Origin: Helicobacteraceae bacterium
GTDB taxonomy: Bacteria > Campylobacterota > Campylobacteria > Campylobacterales > Sulfurimonadaceae
DNA: 64,000 nt
Direction: 5' to 3'
NCBI GenBank assembly: GCA_027023805.1
Contig: JALVUF010000034.1
Coordinates: 42,511-106,510 of the forward strand
The notes beneath the pieces were generated by a model that had not been told where the DNA came from, searched no databases, and saw nothing but the letters and a program-made list of their open reading frames with translations. Both the position numbers and the translations under genes were made by a program. Below, one piece after another: positions 1 to 8,532 of this stretch (its first letter is position 1; every line of letters starts with the position of its first letter).

Positions 1-1
1 A

Positions 2-1246
2 CGGCTTAAAAACTATGAGCTGACACAGACAAAAGAGGACGCTGATGTCATTATAGTAAACACATGTGGATTTATCGATGCCGCAAAAGAGGAATCAATC
101 AATACCGTTTTAGATCTTCACAGCAGTAGAAAAGAGGATTCGCTACTTGTCATGGCGGGCTGTTTAAGCGAACGGTACAAAGAGGATTTGATGTCTGATA
201 TGCCCGAGGTTGATCTTTTTACAGGAGTTGGAGACTATGAAAAAATTGATACGCTTTTAGCTGAAAAAAAATCGCATTTTAGCCGACAGGTTTATCTAAT
301 AGATACAGAAGAAAGAGTAGTTACGGGATCTAGCTATCATGCTTATATAAAACTCTCAGAGGGGTGCAACCAGCAATGCAGTTTTTGTGCAATACCCTCT
401 TTTAAAGGTAAATTACACTCAAGAACACTAAAATCCATTACAAAAGAGGTTCAAAATCTAGTACAGCGAGGATATTATGACTTTAGTTTTATATCACAAG
501 ACAGCAGTTCATATCTAAGAGATCAGGGCGCAAATGACGGCCTTTGTTTGCTGATAGAGAGCATAGAGCAGATACAAGGCGTTAAAAGTGCTAGAATTCT
601 TTATCTCTACCCTTCAACTACATCCATCAAGCTAATTGAAGATATCGGCAAATCAAAAATATTTCATAACTATTTTGACGTGCCTATACAACACATCAAC
701 AACGATATATTAAAAAGCATGAAAAGAGGTTTTACAAAGAAAAGAACTCTTGAGCTCTTAAACGCTATGAAAGCACTGCCAAATTCATTTTTACGTACCA
801 GTTTTATAGTCGGATATCCGGGTGAGACGCAGGAGATGTTTGATGAGTTGTGTGATTTTGCAAGCACTTATGGTTTTGATAGAATGAATATATTTGGCTA
901 TTCAGACGAAGAAACAACGCCAGCCTTTAAGATGAGCGGCAAAATAGATGCCAAGACGATAAACCAAAGAGCAGAGATTATGGGTGAGATAGCAGCTGCT
1001 TGTGAGATAAAAAGTCTTAAGCGACAAGTTGGAAAATACACCGATATCGTAATTGACGGACCAAGTGATGAAAGCGATTTTATATTAAGTGCCAGAGAAT
1101 TATGCTGGGCGCCGGATATCGACGGTGAAGTATATATAAACGACAGGACTCTTGATGAAGAGCTGGAGCTTAACAAAATATATAAAGGCACTATAACTGC
1201 ACTAGCCGGCACAAAGCTCTTATGCACTATTGATAATCTAAAATAA
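2..1246 (+). CDS. rimO: Ribosomal protein S12 methylthiotransferase RimO, 5'-truncated by window edge
   Basis: This radical SAM enzyme adds a methylthio group to an aspartate of ribosomal protein S12. The reading frame is open from base 2, so the gene begins outside the window and 414 residues are visible. The left part carries the N-terminal cluster-binding sequence NTCGFIDAAKEES (about base 59) and MAGCLSERY (about base 152). The radical SAM cluster motif EGCNQQCSFC lies at about 361-390, and a TRAM-like C-terminus follows. RimO rather than MiaB is favoured by NTCGFIDAA and by the second, clearly MiaB-like, gene at 5.7-7.0 kb. The stop is one base before the tilS start, so the two are probably cotranscribed. 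The first in-frame ATG at 152 is internal and is not the start. Confidence 0.93.
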   Translation, partial: RLKNYELTQTKEDADVIIVNTCGFIDAAKEESINTVLDLHSSRKEDSLLVMAGCLSERYKEDLMSDMPEVDLFTGVGDYEKIDTLLAEKKSHFSRQVYLIDTEERVVTGSSYHAYIKLSEGCNQQCSFCAIPSFKGKLHSRTLKSITKEVQNLVQRGYYDFSFISQDSSSYLRDQGANDGLCLLIESIEQIQGVKSARILYLYPSTTSIKLIEDIGKSKIFHNYFDVPIQHINNDILKSMKRGFTKKRTLELLNAMKALPNSFLRTSFIVGYPGETQEMFDELCDFASTYGFDRMNIFGYSDEETTPAFKMSGKIDAKTINQRAEIMGEIAAACEIKSLKRQVGKYTDIVIDGPSDESDFILSARELCWAPDIDGEVYINDRTLDEELELNKIYKGTITALAGTKLLCTIDNLK

Positions 1247-1247
1247 A

Positions 1248-2252
1248 ATGCTGTACCAAGATGACATAAAACACCTTAGCTGTTCTAAAAATCTTTTAGC
1301 CTTTTCAGGAGGCTCGGATTCTACAGCTTTGTTTTTTTTACTGCACAAACATGGCATCAAATTTGATATAGCTATTGTTGATTACGGTACAAGAGATCAA
1401 AGTAAGGCTGAAGTCGCGTATGCAAAAGATCTGGCTTTAAGCTACAGACAAAAATGTTTTGTTCACTCATCTTTAAAAATAGAAAAAAACTTTGAAGCAA
1501 ATGCAAGAAAAGTAAGATATGATTTTTTTAATTCACTGATTAAAAAACATAAATATACAACTTTAATAACAGCACACCATTTAGGAGACAGGCTTGAGTG
1601 GTTGTTGATGCAACTTTGTAAAGGAGCCGGATTGGCTGAATTAAATTCACTAAAAAGTAAAACAATAAAAAGCGATTACACTCTGCTAAGACCTCTTTTA
1701 CATGTAAGCAAAGATGAGCTTATACAATACCTAAAAGACAACCATGCAAAATATTTTGAAGATCAAAGCAACACGGATTTGGCAATTAAAAGAAATTATT
1801 TCAGACACAATTTTGCAAATCCCATGCTAAAGCAATACGTCTCAGGTATAAAAAAAAGCTTTCAATATCTAGATACTGATACAAAACTGTTGATACAAGA
1901 AGCAGATATTAAAATAACTAATGGATGCTACTATTTTAAGAAAACGAACAATTATATAAACGACATCTATCATGTAGATAAAATTTTAAAAACCGCCGGC
2001 ATATTAATAGGAACCAAAACAAGAGAAGATATTCAAAAAAATCAAGAAAGTGTAATAGCTAGAGAGTATTTGGTTACAAAAACATCAAATCATATCTTTA
2101 TCACACCGTTTGTAAAAGATTGCGTTATGTCCAAAAACTTCAAAGAGAGGTGCAGGCAGATGCGCATACCGCCAAAAATCCGCCCTGTTTTATATAAATA
2201 TCAGGATTTGTTCAAAATATTTGAGGAACTGTCTTTTAGTAAGCGTTTGTAA
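1248..2252 (+). CDS. tilS: tRNA(Ile)-lysidine synthase TilS
   Basis: TilS modifies the wobble cytidine of the CAU-anticodon isoleucine tRNA to lysidine, using ATP and lysine. The N-terminal PP-loop motif SGGSDS is at residues 20-25, followed by the family pattern IVDYGTRDQS and TAHHLGDRLEWLLM. At 334 residues it is a short TilS, as is common in Campylobacterota, with a reduced C-terminal region. It starts one base after the rimO stop. Its last 52 bases overlap the 3' end of the convergent PilO-like gene, which places two stop codons inside each other's coding sequence. The function is well supported by the motif and size. Confidence 0.9.
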   Translation: MLYQDDIKHLSCSKNLLAFSGGSDSTALFFLLHKHGIKFDIAIVDYGTRDQSKAEVAYAKDLALSYRQKCFVHSSLKIEKNFEANARKVRYDFFNSLIKKHKYTTLITAHHLGDRLEWLLMQLCKGAGLAELNSLKSKTIKSDYTLLRPLLHVSKDELIQYLKDNHAKYFEDQSNTDLAIKRNYFRHNFANPMLKQYVSGIKKSFQYLDTDTKLLIQEADIKITNGCYYFKKTNNYINDIYHVDKILKTAGILIGTKTREDIQKNQESVIAREYLVTKTSNHIFITPFVKDCVMSKNFKERCRQMRIPPKIRPVLYKYQDLFKIFEELSFSKRL

Positions 2253-2752
2253 ACTCTCATAGTAAAATCAAGATCAATAAGACGGCCGTCTCTTTGAAAA
2301 TGGATAGGAAACTCTATCTTTATAATCCATCCTTCATGATTAATTTGTTGCAAAAATTTATAAAAATTTTCAGGACTGTGTATCTTAGATACAGCATTGA
2401 CTCTATAAGTATCAAACACATCAAACTGTTTATCTTTCTTAAGTTTAGTCAACGTAATTTTTTGAAAATATTGCTTATTTGTTTCTATAAACTTACCCGC
2501 ATTAAAAGTATTACTAAACGCCGTTAATACTGCTGTATGTTTTTTAGAGAATTTATTATATTTTTTGTTAATATCAGTTTTTGCTAAATATAGTTTTTCC
2601 ACTCTTTTTGATAATGTATGCACAGCCAATTTTTGTTTTCTATACTGCTTGCCCGAAGGTATAATATAATCAATGCTAAAGCTTAAAAGCAAACCAAGAA
2701 ATACCGCAGACATGATAAGTAGATAAAGATACTGGCGTGGGATAAATTTCAT
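2201..2752 (-). CDS. PilO-like membrane protein (third gene of a PilM/N/O-like trio)
   Basis: This 183-residue protein has a short cytoplasmic N-terminus, one membrane helix at about residues 9-28, a predicted coiled coil (about 35-75, rich in K/L/Q) and a small C-terminal alpha/beta domain. That is the architecture of PilO/GspM inner-membrane platform proteins. Sequence identity to a named family cannot be judged by eye. The start overlaps the stop of the PilN-like gene by 4 bases (translational coupling) and the 3' end overlaps tilS by 52 bases. Coupling to PilN-like and PilM-like neighbours is the main argument for the call, which is an inference from topology and order. Confidence 0.5.
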   Translation of the reverse strand: MKFIPRQYLYLLIMSAVFLGLLLSFSIDYIIPSGKQYRKQKLAVHTLSKRVEKLYLAKTDINKKYNKFSKKHTAVLTAFSNTFNAGKFIETNKQYFQKITLTKLKKDKQFDVFDTYRVNAVSKIHSPENFYKFLQQINHEGWIIKIEFPIHFQRDGRLIDLDFTMRVYKRLLKDSSSNILNKS

Positions 2753-3261
2753 AAATTATCCCCATTTATATAATTTTTACAGACAAAATTCAGTGAACCG
2801 TTTGGCAATTGATAAAAAGTTGTTGAGGTGGATGTAAAGATGGAACTAAGCGGTGCCTGAAGCATAAATCTAAACAAATTCTTATTTGGAGTGTGACCGT
2901 AAATCAATAAACTGTTTTTTGCAATGTCAACTCTTGAGAGTACAATGCGGTTGGGAACTAGATCAAAAAGATTTTTAATACTCTCCTGCAGCACTGTGTT
3001 AGCAGTGTCAATCTGCGCTGCTTTTGAGACTTCAAACTTAGCATCGAGCATTGCTTTTTTTAGATCCTGTATTGTGATCTGTAGCTGCATTATTTTATTA
3101 TTTTGTATAATTTTCTTAGTTTTAAATCCATGAACTTTAAACTGCATAATACCAAATGAAAAGATTAAAACAACAAAAGCGGTAATAAAAAAAACTCCTA
3201 CAATTTTAAACTCATCAGATATTATATTTTTTGGCCTGGGTTTTATATAGCTAAATTTCAT
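2749..3261 (-). CDS. PilN-like membrane protein (second gene of trio)
   Basis: This 170-residue protein has a cytoplasmic N-terminus of about 20 residues, one membrane helix (about 21-43), a coiled-coil stretch containing the pattern MQLQITIQDLKKAM, and a C-terminal domain. The segment VPNRIVLSRVDIAKNSLLIYG resembles the ferredoxin-like part of PilN/GspL-C proteins, where a phrase of the type 'P.gv.l..i......l.i.G' recurs. It overlaps its neighbours by 4 bases on each side, so the three genes are one translational unit. PilN bridges PilM to PilO in type IV pilus and type II secretion platforms. No pilin, ATPase or secretin gene is nearby, so the partner machine is not visible here. Confidence 0.5.
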   Translation of the reverse strand: MKFSYIKPRPKNIISDEFKIVGVFFITAFVVLIFSFGIMQFKVHGFKTKKIIQNNKIMQLQITIQDLKKAMLDAKFEVSKAAQIDTANTVLQESIKNLFDLVPNRIVLSRVDIAKNSLLIYGHTPNKNLFRFMLQAPLSSIFTSTSTTFYQLPNGSLNFVCKNYINGDNL

Positions 3262-4235
3262 AAAGATTCCTCTTTAGCTAAAGATATTACCTCGCAACAC
3301 AACTCAACGCTCCGCACATACACAGTTAAAAATAACTCATCCTCAATATACTGTTTAAAATCATTTTCTAGCTTACAAAAAGAAGCTACATAAGCTGTCT
3401 CAACAAATTCACTTGCATATTTACTGTTTGAATAAAAATTATGCAAACTGTTTTGAATAACCAAAAAACGCTTATAATCGTTTGATGAGGTTGTTAAATC
3501 ATGTTTTTCCTCTTGTGGCACGTCCTGTGTTTGAGCAAAATCTTCTAAATCATCAAACGATTCACTATCTTTAAGATCCGATAAATCATCCAGATTTAAA
3601 TCATCCAAATCATCTAAATCAAAAGTTTCTTGCATCTGCATAGTTTGGGCATCGTCATCTTCAGCAATCTCGTCTAGCTCTTCATCTTCAATCACATCTG
3701 CCATAGATATAACATCACCGTATAAAAGTTTATCCAAATGAAAGATGGATACAACGATTAAATCCTCTTGCAATAACACAAACAACATAGCTTTGTCTTG
3801 TGTTTTTTTCTCAGAAAAAATATTGGATAAAACCGTAAAGGGAGAAAATATAAAATCAATGTCAACGTCTGCATACTCTTGTTCTAACTCTCTAAGTTCA
3901 TCAGTTAATGTGTATGAACTCCACGAGCCATGACACACCGTACTAACCGTGTTTGCCATACTTTTGTTATCTTCTTTGTCACACTCAAATAAAACACCCT
4001 GTGACGTAGTATTATCGAGTAAAGAGATATAAAAAAATGGAGATTCTTTCTTAAAAGGAGTGATAAAATCAAGCAATTTTCGAGTCATCTCTTGAGTAGT
4101 AAATGTTTTGGTCTGGCTCTGTATTAATTTGTCCTTTTTATACAATTCAATACACACAACAGTACTTACACTTGAAGAGACAATACCGACATATACTTTA
4201 GGATATAGTTTTGAAAGCATATTTTTAAGTATCAT
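3258..4235 (-). CDS. PilM-like cytoplasmic protein with acidic linker (first gene of trio)
   Basis: This 325-residue protein lacks a membrane segment or signal peptide. The N-terminal two-thirds, beginning KVYVGIVSSSVSTVVCIELYK, has the alternating strand pattern of an actin-like fold, as expected of PilM or cytoplasmic GspL. Residues about 185-240 form a strongly acidic low-complexity linker (repeats of DDLDDLNLDDLSDL). After it comes a C-terminal helical domain with four cysteines. The stop overlaps the PilN-like start by 4 bases and the start overlaps the recombinase stop by 4. I do not recognise the exact family; the PilM assignment rests on order, size and lack of a membrane segment. Confidence 0.45.
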   Translation of the reverse strand: MILKNMLSKLYPKVYVGIVSSSVSTVVCIELYKKDKLIQSQTKTFTTQEMTRKLLDFITPFKKESPFFYISLLDNTTSQGVLFECDKEDNKSMANTVSTVCHGSWSSYTLTDELRELEQEYADVDIDFIFSPFTVLSNIFSEKKTQDKAMLFVLLQEDLIVVSIFHLDKLLYGDVISMADVIEDEELDEIAEDDDAQTMQMQETFDLDDLDDLNLDDLSDLKDSESFDDLEDFAQTQDVPQEEKHDLTTSSNDYKRFLVIQNSLHNFYSNSKYASEFVETAYVASFCKLENDFKQYIEDELFLTVYVRSVELCCEVISLAKEESL

Positions 4236-5062
4236 TTCTCTCCTTTTTCAAGTGGATGCGCATTTTTATAATTTTGCATCTTTAGCGATGACGCTAACTT
4301 GGTATATATCTGTGTCGTAGCCATAGATGAATGCCCCAATAATTCACTTACATCAGATATTCTGGCACCTCCGTTTAACAAATCAGTGGCATAGGCATGA
4401 CGGAGCTGATGCGGTGATATCTTAAGCCCGATTTTACTAAATACCTTTGTAATCGTATATCTTAAACTATTTTCGCTTAATTTTCTGCCATTTTTCTCAA
4501 AAAGATAATATTTTGGCTGATATACATCTATATACTGCTCTATTTTATCATGCATCTTACCTAGTAGCGGCACATCTCTTTGCTTTGAACCTTTGCCGTG
4601 TACTCTAATCCACTCTTTTGTTATATATTCTAACTTTAAACCCGACAGTTCAGATATTCTAAGTCCTGCCGTATAAAGCAATAAAATTGCTGTATATTGC
4701 ATCAAATCCGATACCGACAACGCTTGCATTATATACTCTTTTGATACAGGTTTTGGCAGGGTTTTTGTAACTTTAATACTATCGTCAGATTTTAAAATAA
4801 CTTTTATATCTTGAGTATTTATATAAGCTACAAATGAACGCATCGCGCTTAATTTTTTTGAAATAGTTGTGTTTTTTAAAGTAGCTATTTTTATTCTATA
4901 CGGCATTAAATTAACAACGCTGATGCCATCTTCTTGTTGTATGTCTATATTTTCCAATGCCTCAGATATAGCATCGCCGTAGGTCTTAACAGTTAGATCA
5001 GAATACCCTCTAATATCTTTTAAATACGACAAAAATGAGGCTTGGTAAGATTTAAGATGCAT
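4232..5062 (-). CDS. Tyrosine recombinase, Xer family
   Basis: This 276-residue site-specific recombinase has an N-terminal SAM-like core-binding domain (about residues 1-85) and a C-terminal catalytic domain. The catalytic set is complete: Arg135 in TAGLRISELSGL, a Lys in HGKGSKQRDVPL, His218 and Arg221 in HQLRH, His244 in LLGHSS and the nucleophile Tyr253 in TTQIYTKL. It is about 80 residues shorter than XerH, the usual Campylobacterota dif recombinase, so it may be a second Xer protein rather than the chromosome-dimer resolvase. It is embedded in an operon, overlapping the acyltransferase by 11 bases, with no attachment site or mobile element seen next to it. Confidence 0.85.
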   Translation of the reverse strand: MHLKSYQASFLSYLKDIRGYSDLTVKTYGDAISEALENIDIQQEDGISVVNLMPYRIKIATLKNTTISKKLSAMRSFVAYINTQDIKVILKSDDSIKVTKTLPKPVSKEYIMQALSVSDLMQYTAILLLYTAGLRISELSGLKLEYITKEWIRVHGKGSKQRDVPLLGKMHDKIEQYIDVYQPKYYLFEKNGRKLSENSLRYTITKVFSKIGLKISPHQLRHAYATDLLNGGARISDVSELLGHSSMATTQIYTKLASSLKMQNYKNAHPLEKGEK

Positions 5063-5675
5063 GTTTTTGCAGTCCGTCGTAAATTATTTGCTTAGCTTCT
5101 TCTAATGTATAATCTTTTAAATCAATAGGCTCACTGGCATAAAAGCTAAGCTCTCCAAAAGGTTTTGGTATCACAAAGCCGTCCCAGCTACTTAATTTCC
5201 AAAATCTAGTTGGTTTACATGTAAAGAGTATTACTTTGGTGTTTGTTTTTTGTGCCATCGCCACGATCCCACCGCTAACGCTGTGTCTTGGTCCTTTAGG
5301 GCCGTCGGGCGTGATGCCGATATCATAACCATTTTTTAAACTTCGCATGGCACTAATGAGAACTTTAGCGCCATTTCTATTTGTTGAGCCGGCTATTGTA
5401 CCTAGTTTAAAATACTCCATAGTTTTAGAGATAAGCTTACCGTCAAAGTGATCGCTTATTAATACATCTGCTTTCGGAATTGATCTAAATTGATAATATA
5501 AGTAAGGTTGCATCAACAAATCTCCGTGCCAAAATGCAAAAATAACCGGCTCTTGTGGAGTAACTGTTGGCAGATAAAAACGCTTTTTACTGCTAAAATA
5601 TAAAAAACGCATAAGTACCATTGCTAAAAATGGAACAACTGCTAAGGCTACTCTTCTTAAGATGATTTTTTTCAT
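5052..5675 (-). CDS. DUF374 lysophospholipid acyltransferase-like membrane protein
   Basis: This 207-residue protein of the DUF374/LPLAT-like family (HP0270-type) has one N-terminal hydrophobic helix (about residues 8-26). The family motifs follow in order: FAFWHGDLLMQP, a SDHFDGKLI segment, GTIAGSTNRNGAKVL and GITPDGPKGPRH. These form an acyltransferase-like fold, and the role is thought to be acylation of a lipid or lipid A-type substrate, but the substrate is not established. It starts 5 bases after miaB and runs into the recombinase gene. The order HP0268-like, miaB, DUF374 matches H. pylori HP0268-HP0269-HP0270 as I recall it. Confidence 0.82.
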   Translation of the reverse strand: MKKIILRRVALAVVPFLAMVLMRFLYFSSKKRFYLPTVTPQEPVIFAFWHGDLLMQPYLYYQFRSIPKADVLISDHFDGKLISKTMEYFKLGTIAGSTNRNGAKVLISAMRSLKNGYDIGITPDGPKGPRHSVSGGIVAMAQKTNTKVILFTCKPTRFWKLSSWDGFVIPKPFGELSFYASEPIDLKDYTLEEAKQIIYDGLQKHAS

Positions 5676-5680
5676 CCTTG

Positions 5681-6982
5681 CTAAAATGCTAGTTCACCGA
5701 CGCAAGACAACCTGCTTGGATTTGTGATCTTTACAGGAGCAAATCTTCCAAGCAGTTCTTCACCGCCCTTAACTTTAACAAGATGATTATTATCACTTCT
5801 ACCTGCTATGTATCCATCTGTGCGCAACTCTTCAAAATAAACATCATAGATGCGCCCCTTTAACTTATTAACATTTTTATCTAATATCTGATTGTGCAAA
5901 TCTTGCAAAGCTGCAAGCCTCGCTGAAGCAACCTCTTCATCTACAACGTCCGTAAACTCGGCAGCTTCAGTTAAAGGTCTTGCAGAATATTTAAAACTAA
6001 AAATCTGATCAAATTCCACTTGGCGCATCACATCAAGCGTATGCTCAAAGTCTTCATCGCTCTCACCCGGAAATGCTACGATAATATCCGTGCTTATACT
6101 AACATCAGGTATCATCTGCTTTAGTTTAAACACACGGTTTAAAAACCACTCTTTTGTGTAGCCGCGCCTCATCCTCTTTAAAATATCATTAGAGCCGCTT
6201 TGTAGTGGCATATGCATAGATTTACAAATTTTTGGATTAGATGCAAATTCTTCTAAAAACTCATCATCCATATGAAAAGGATGCGGGGATGTAAAACGGA
6301 TACGCTTTAGTTTTGAAATCTGTGATATACGCTGTAATAATTTTGTAAAATTTATCTTTTCGCCTGTATCTGTAAAGCGCCTTCCGTAGTTATTGACATT
6401 TTGTCCAAGCAAAAAAATCTCTTTAGCACCACCCTCAACCGCCCTTTGGCACTCCTGAAACACTAACTCCGCAGGAATAGATATCTCCTCGCCGCGTGTT
6501 TTCGGCACGATACAAAATGTACATTTTTTATCACATCCTATTGAAATATTGATATATGCTTTATACGCTGAAGATCGAAAATCTTTAAAAGCAAAACTTG
6601 ACTCATCATAATCAATATCGATCTCCACCGCTTTGTCTTTATTTACGACTTCACCGATTTTTGAAACATTTCTAGCACCCAATACAAAATTAACATAAGG
6701 TGCCCGTTTAATGATATCGCGACCCAAATGAGAAGCACTGCAGCCGCACACACCGATTTTCGCACCATCTTTTTTTATTTTATTAAACGCCCCTAATTCT
6801 GAAAAAAGTTTATGTACAGGCTTTTCGCGAACCGAACAGGTATTGATTATAATTAAATCAGCTTCTTTTGAATCATCTGTTAAACTATAATTCTCTTTTT
6901 CATTTAGCTCTGCAATCATATGTTCAGAATCTCTCACATTCATAGCGCAGCCAAGCGTCTCAATATAAAGTTTTTTGCCCAC
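5681..6982 (-). CDS. miaB: tRNA-2-methylthio-N6-isopentenyladenosine synthase MiaB
   Basis: MiaB is a radical SAM methylthiotransferase acting on i6A37 of tRNAs that read UNN codons. Its 433 residues comprise an N-terminal UPF0004 domain ([38 protein letters not shown]), a radical SAM domain with the cluster motif [20 protein letters not shown], and a C-terminal TRAM domain ([14 protein letters not shown]). The length and NTCSVREKP signature separate it from RimO. It follows the HP0268-like gene by 9 bases and precedes the DUF374 gene by 5, forming a tight operon. Confidence 0.97.
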   Translation of the reverse strand: MGKKLYIETLGCAMNVRDSEHMIAELNEKENYSLTDDSKEADLIIINTCSVREKPVHKLFSELGAFNKIKKDGAKIGVCGCSASHLGRDIIKRAPYVNFVLGARNVSKIGEVVNKDKAVEIDIDYDESSFAFKDFRSSAYKAYINISIGCDKKCTFCIVPKTRGEEISIPAELVFQECQRAVEGGAKEIFLLGQNVNNYGRRFTDTGEKINFTKLLQRISQISKLKRIRFTSPHPFHMDDEFLEEFASNPKICKSMHMPLQSGSNDILKRMRRGYTKEWFLNRVFKLKQMIPDVSISTDIIVAFPGESDEDFEHTLDVMRQVEFDQIFSFKYSARPLTEAAEFTDVVDEEVASARLAALQDLHNQILDKNVNKLKGRIYDVYFEELRTDGYIAGRSDNNHLVKVKGGEELLGRFAPVKITNPSRLSCVGELAF

Positions 6983-6991
6983 ATTAAGTCC

Positions 6992-7237
6992 CTATGAAAT
7001 TATATGAACTTCATACATGTACTCATTATCTGAGAGTCCATACTTAACCTCACGCATATAAAAGCTTTTTCCCAAGCCTTCTATATGGTCTTGAAGAGTT
7101 AATAAATCTTTATGTGAATTATCACGATCAAAATAATAGATTATAGAGTCTGTTTTACTAATCTCGTCTTCTATTTTGTTTAGTTTTATACTTTTTGGTT
7201 TTTTATCAATCTCAGTACGGGCTAATTTTAGTTCCAT
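6992..7237 (-). CDS. HP0268-family small protein (putative Smr-like nuclease)
   Basis: An 81-residue protein resembling H. pylori HP0268, an approximately 80-residue protein described as having Smr-like features and nicking/RNase activity. The C-terminus NEYMYEVHIIS and the phrase SIIYYFDRDNSHKDLL recall the HP0268 pattern as I remember it. I chose the ATG at 7237 because a GAGGA ribosome binding site lies 8 bases upstream and it gives the family length; the upstream ATG at 7252 has no such site. The position directly upstream of miaB is also conserved, as I recall. Nuclease activity in this organism is not shown by the sequence. Confidence 0.72.
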   Translation of the reverse strand: MELKLARTEIDKKPKSIKLNKIEDEISKTDSIIYYFDRDNSHKDLLTLQDHIEGLGKSFYMREVKYGLSDNEYMYEVHIIS

Positions 7238-7316
7238 ATCCAAATTCCTCATTTTGTTAAGTTAGTCTATTATTATATTTAAAATTCAATAAATATTGCA
7301 TTAAACATTTTTTTGA

Positions 7317-7322
7317 TACAAT
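7317..7322 (+). promoter_or_regulatory. Candidate -10 box for nusA (TACAAT)
   Basis: TGATACAAT in an AT-rich stretch lies in the intergenic region between the divergent HP0268-like gene and nusA. An extended -10 without a clear -35 fits sigma-70 promoters of Campylobacterota. It is about 80 bases before the chosen nusA start. Confidence 0.4.
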
Positions 7323-7400
7323 ATGCTACTTCATAAAACAATCCCACAAAATAATATAATAAATTAATATTTTATGAAAAATAACAAAAAAGGGTATATT

Positions 7401-8501
7401 GTGGAAAAAATATTAGATATTGTAAGTGCAATAGCACATGAAAAAGGTTTAAAACAAGAGGATGTATTGCAAGCCATAAAAACCGCATTTATCCAAACTG
7501 CCAAGCATGTCATAGATAAAACTTATACATTTGATGCCAACTTGGATGAAAATGCAAAGAAACTTCATCTATACAGAACTATTGTTGTTGTTGATAATGA
7601 AGACGAAAGACTTCAAGATAAGGAGATATCCGGTGGATTTATATCCCTCCAAGAGGCAAAAACTCTGGATGAAAGTGCAGAGCTTGATGATCAGTTGCAA
7701 ATTGATTATAACTTAGAAGATTATGGGCGAACTGCTGCGGAAAGACTTCATAATGAGATGGAGTTTCATATTCAAAGGCTTGTAGAAAATGAACTGTATG
7801 AAAAATATCACTCAAAAACGGGAACCGTGGTATCAGGCAGAGTTACGCTTGTTGATTCTGAGCAAAATACATTCATAGAAGTAGATGAAGTAAGGGCTAA
7901 ACTGCCGATGAAAAATCGCATCAAAGGAGAAAAATTTGTCGTAGGAGACGTTGTGCAGGCACTTGTAAGACGAGTTGAGATTAACAAAGCAAACGGTATC
8001 CAGATAGAACTCTCAAGAACCTCTCCAAAATTCTTAGAGCAGCTTTTGCGCATGGAAGTCCCTGAAATTGATGATGAAATTGTCATTATTGAAAAATCGG
8101 CAAGAATTCCGGGAGAGAGGGCAAAAGTAGCACTTATTAGCACAAACCCGCGCATAGACCCAATAGGTGCAACCGTAGGGGTTAAAGGAGTTCGTATAAA
8201 TGCAGTTAGTCAGGAACTGCTCGGAGAAAATATCGACTGTTTGGAATACACGGCTATACCGGAACTTTTTCTTGCGCGCGTTATGAGTCCGGCCATTATC
8301 TCGCATATAGAGATTATTGACAACAAAAAAGCTATTATAACTCTGCCAAGTGATCAAAAAAGTAAGGCCATAGGAAGAAGCGGTATAAATATCAGGTTGG
8401 CATCCATGATGAGTGGACTAGAGATAGAGCTTGTTGAACAAGATAGCGTCTTAACCGAAGAAAAAGACGGCGTTGACGCACTACAGGCTTTGTTTAATTA
8501 A
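7401..8501 (+). CDS. nusA: Transcription termination/antitermination factor NusA
   Basis: NusA binds RNA polymerase and nascent RNA and modulates pausing, termination and antitermination. Domains in order are an N-terminal polymerase-binding domain (about residues 1-125), an S1 domain (about 126-195, KTGTVVSGRVTLVD), and two KH domains with the signature GATVGVKGVRINAVSQEL and the second-KH phrase KAIGRSGINIRLA. There is no acidic C-terminal extension, as usual for this phylum. I prefer the GTG at 7401 (EKILDIVSAIAHEKGL), with an AAAAGGG-like site about 8-10 bases upstream. The ATG at 7374 would add nine non-conserved residues and lacks a ribosome binding site. It is monocistronic or the first gene with the dehydrogenase 31 bases downstream. 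Confidence 0.94.
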   Translation: MEKILDIVSAIAHEKGLKQEDVLQAIKTAFIQTAKHVIDKTYTFDANLDENAKKLHLYRTIVVVDNEDERLQDKEISGGFISLQEAKTLDESAELDDQLQIDYNLEDYGRTAAERLHNEMEFHIQRLVENELYEKYHSKTGTVVSGRVTLVDSEQNTFIEVDEVRAKLPMKNRIKGEKFVVGDVVQALVRRVEINKANGIQIELSRTSPKFLEQLLRMEVPEIDDEIVIIEKSARIPGERAKVALISTNPRIDPIGATVGVKGVRINAVSQELLGENIDCLEYTAIPELFLARVMSPAIISHIEIIDNKKAIITLPSDQKSKAIGRSGINIRLASMMSGLEIELVEQDSVLTEEKDGVDALQALFN

Positions 8502-8532
8502 GGTTTACTAAAAATCTGTTATACTTATCGTT

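Noticed and set aside
4232..5062. Integrase of a genomic island
   Set aside because: No tRNA, direct repeats or cargo genes; it sits mid-operon with conserved neighbours, so a housekeeping Xer protein is more likely.
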